A stretch of DNA of 64,000 nucleotides from JAMHWF01 sp035911095 (lineage in GTDB: Bacteria > Pseudomonadota > Gammaproteobacteria > Burkholderiales > Burkholderiaceae_C). Below the pieces are notes generated by a model. The model ran no database searches. It was not told the origin of the DNA and was given only the letters and a program-made list of their open reading frames with translations. The DNA lies in contig JAMHWF010000128.1 of assembly GCA_035911095.1 (NCBI GenBank), positions 104,066 through 168,065 of the forward strand. Direction: 5' to 3'. Positions 63,188 to 64,000 of this stretch are shown piece by piece (position 1 is the first letter of the stretch; each line of letters opens with the position of its first letter). The translations under genes and the position numbers were made by a program.

Positions 63188-64000
<813 letters not shown>

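Overview
The window is about 64 kb of very GC-rich DNA (roughly 70% by eye) that reads as the chromosome of a betaproteobacterium of the order Burkholderiales, most like the Rubrivivax/Leptothrix/Roseateles group. This placement is an inference from gene order (ispB - tRNA-Pro - pilBCD - coaE - zapD - yacG; ccsA beside ffh; ftsY beside tRNA-Met; accBC - prmA - DUF3426), from strong G/C-ending codon use and from recognisable protein families. No species can be named from the sequence alone. Almost all of the window is core genome: I see no insertion sequence, prophage, integrase, CRISPR array or rRNA operon. Both window ends cut genes: hemL at the left (its 5' part is missing) and groEL at the right (its 3' part is missing).

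Layout. 1-4 kb: hemL 3' end, a small exported DUF6152-type protein with a four-helix membrane partner, mpl (murein recycling) and a YqiA-like esterase. 4-10.6 kb: a very large AfsR/SARP-type regulator on the minus strand, divergent from an RNase II-family nuclease and a TonB-like protein. 10.7-13.6 kb: aroE - mtgA - unknown - tlpA-like, tightly overlapping. 13.6-19.5 kb: a 0.5 kb gap, then accB - accC - prmA - DUF3426 - PfkB kinase - small coiled-coil membrane protein, with a partial copy of the accC start lying between accB and accC. 19.7-30.4 kb (minus strand, listed in transcription order): ccsA-like, PP0621-like, pilS, pilR, ampD, nrdA, nrdB, histone H1-like. 30.6-34.6 kb: ffh, a DUF2726 protein and ftsY, so both GTPases of the SRP pathway lie within 4 kb. 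34.7-35.8 kb: tRNA-Met with a strong terminator, then a TetR-SMR efflux pair with a perfect palindromic operator candidate. 36-41.6 kb: bioA-bioF-bioD-bioB and a cytochrome P450, every junction overlapping. 41.7-49.2 kb: an exported protein, miaB, hemA-prfA-prmC, an envelope protein, grxD and ubiX. 49.2-55.4 kb: a lytic transglycosylase, proS, rppH, proB-obg and rpmA-rplU. 55.6-62.7 kb: ispB, tRNA-Pro, pilB-pilC-pilD, coaE-zapD-yacG. 62.7-64 kb: a CIRCE-controlled groES-groEL operon.

The genes group into several systems: cell-wall synthesis and recycling (mpl, mtgA, ampD, lytic transglycosylase), type IV pili (pilS/pilR regulators and pilB/C/D machinery 28 kb apart), biotin (bioAFDB synthesises the vitamin and accB/accC use it), dNTP synthesis (nrdA/nrdB under a predicted NrdR double box), co-translational targeting (ffh, ftsY) and translation termination (prfA, prmC). 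The most interesting lead is the P450 translationally coupled to bioB. The resulting order A-F-D-B-P450 is the order of the Bacillus bioAFDBI genes, which suggests a BioI-like route to pimelate in a Gram-negative bacterium.
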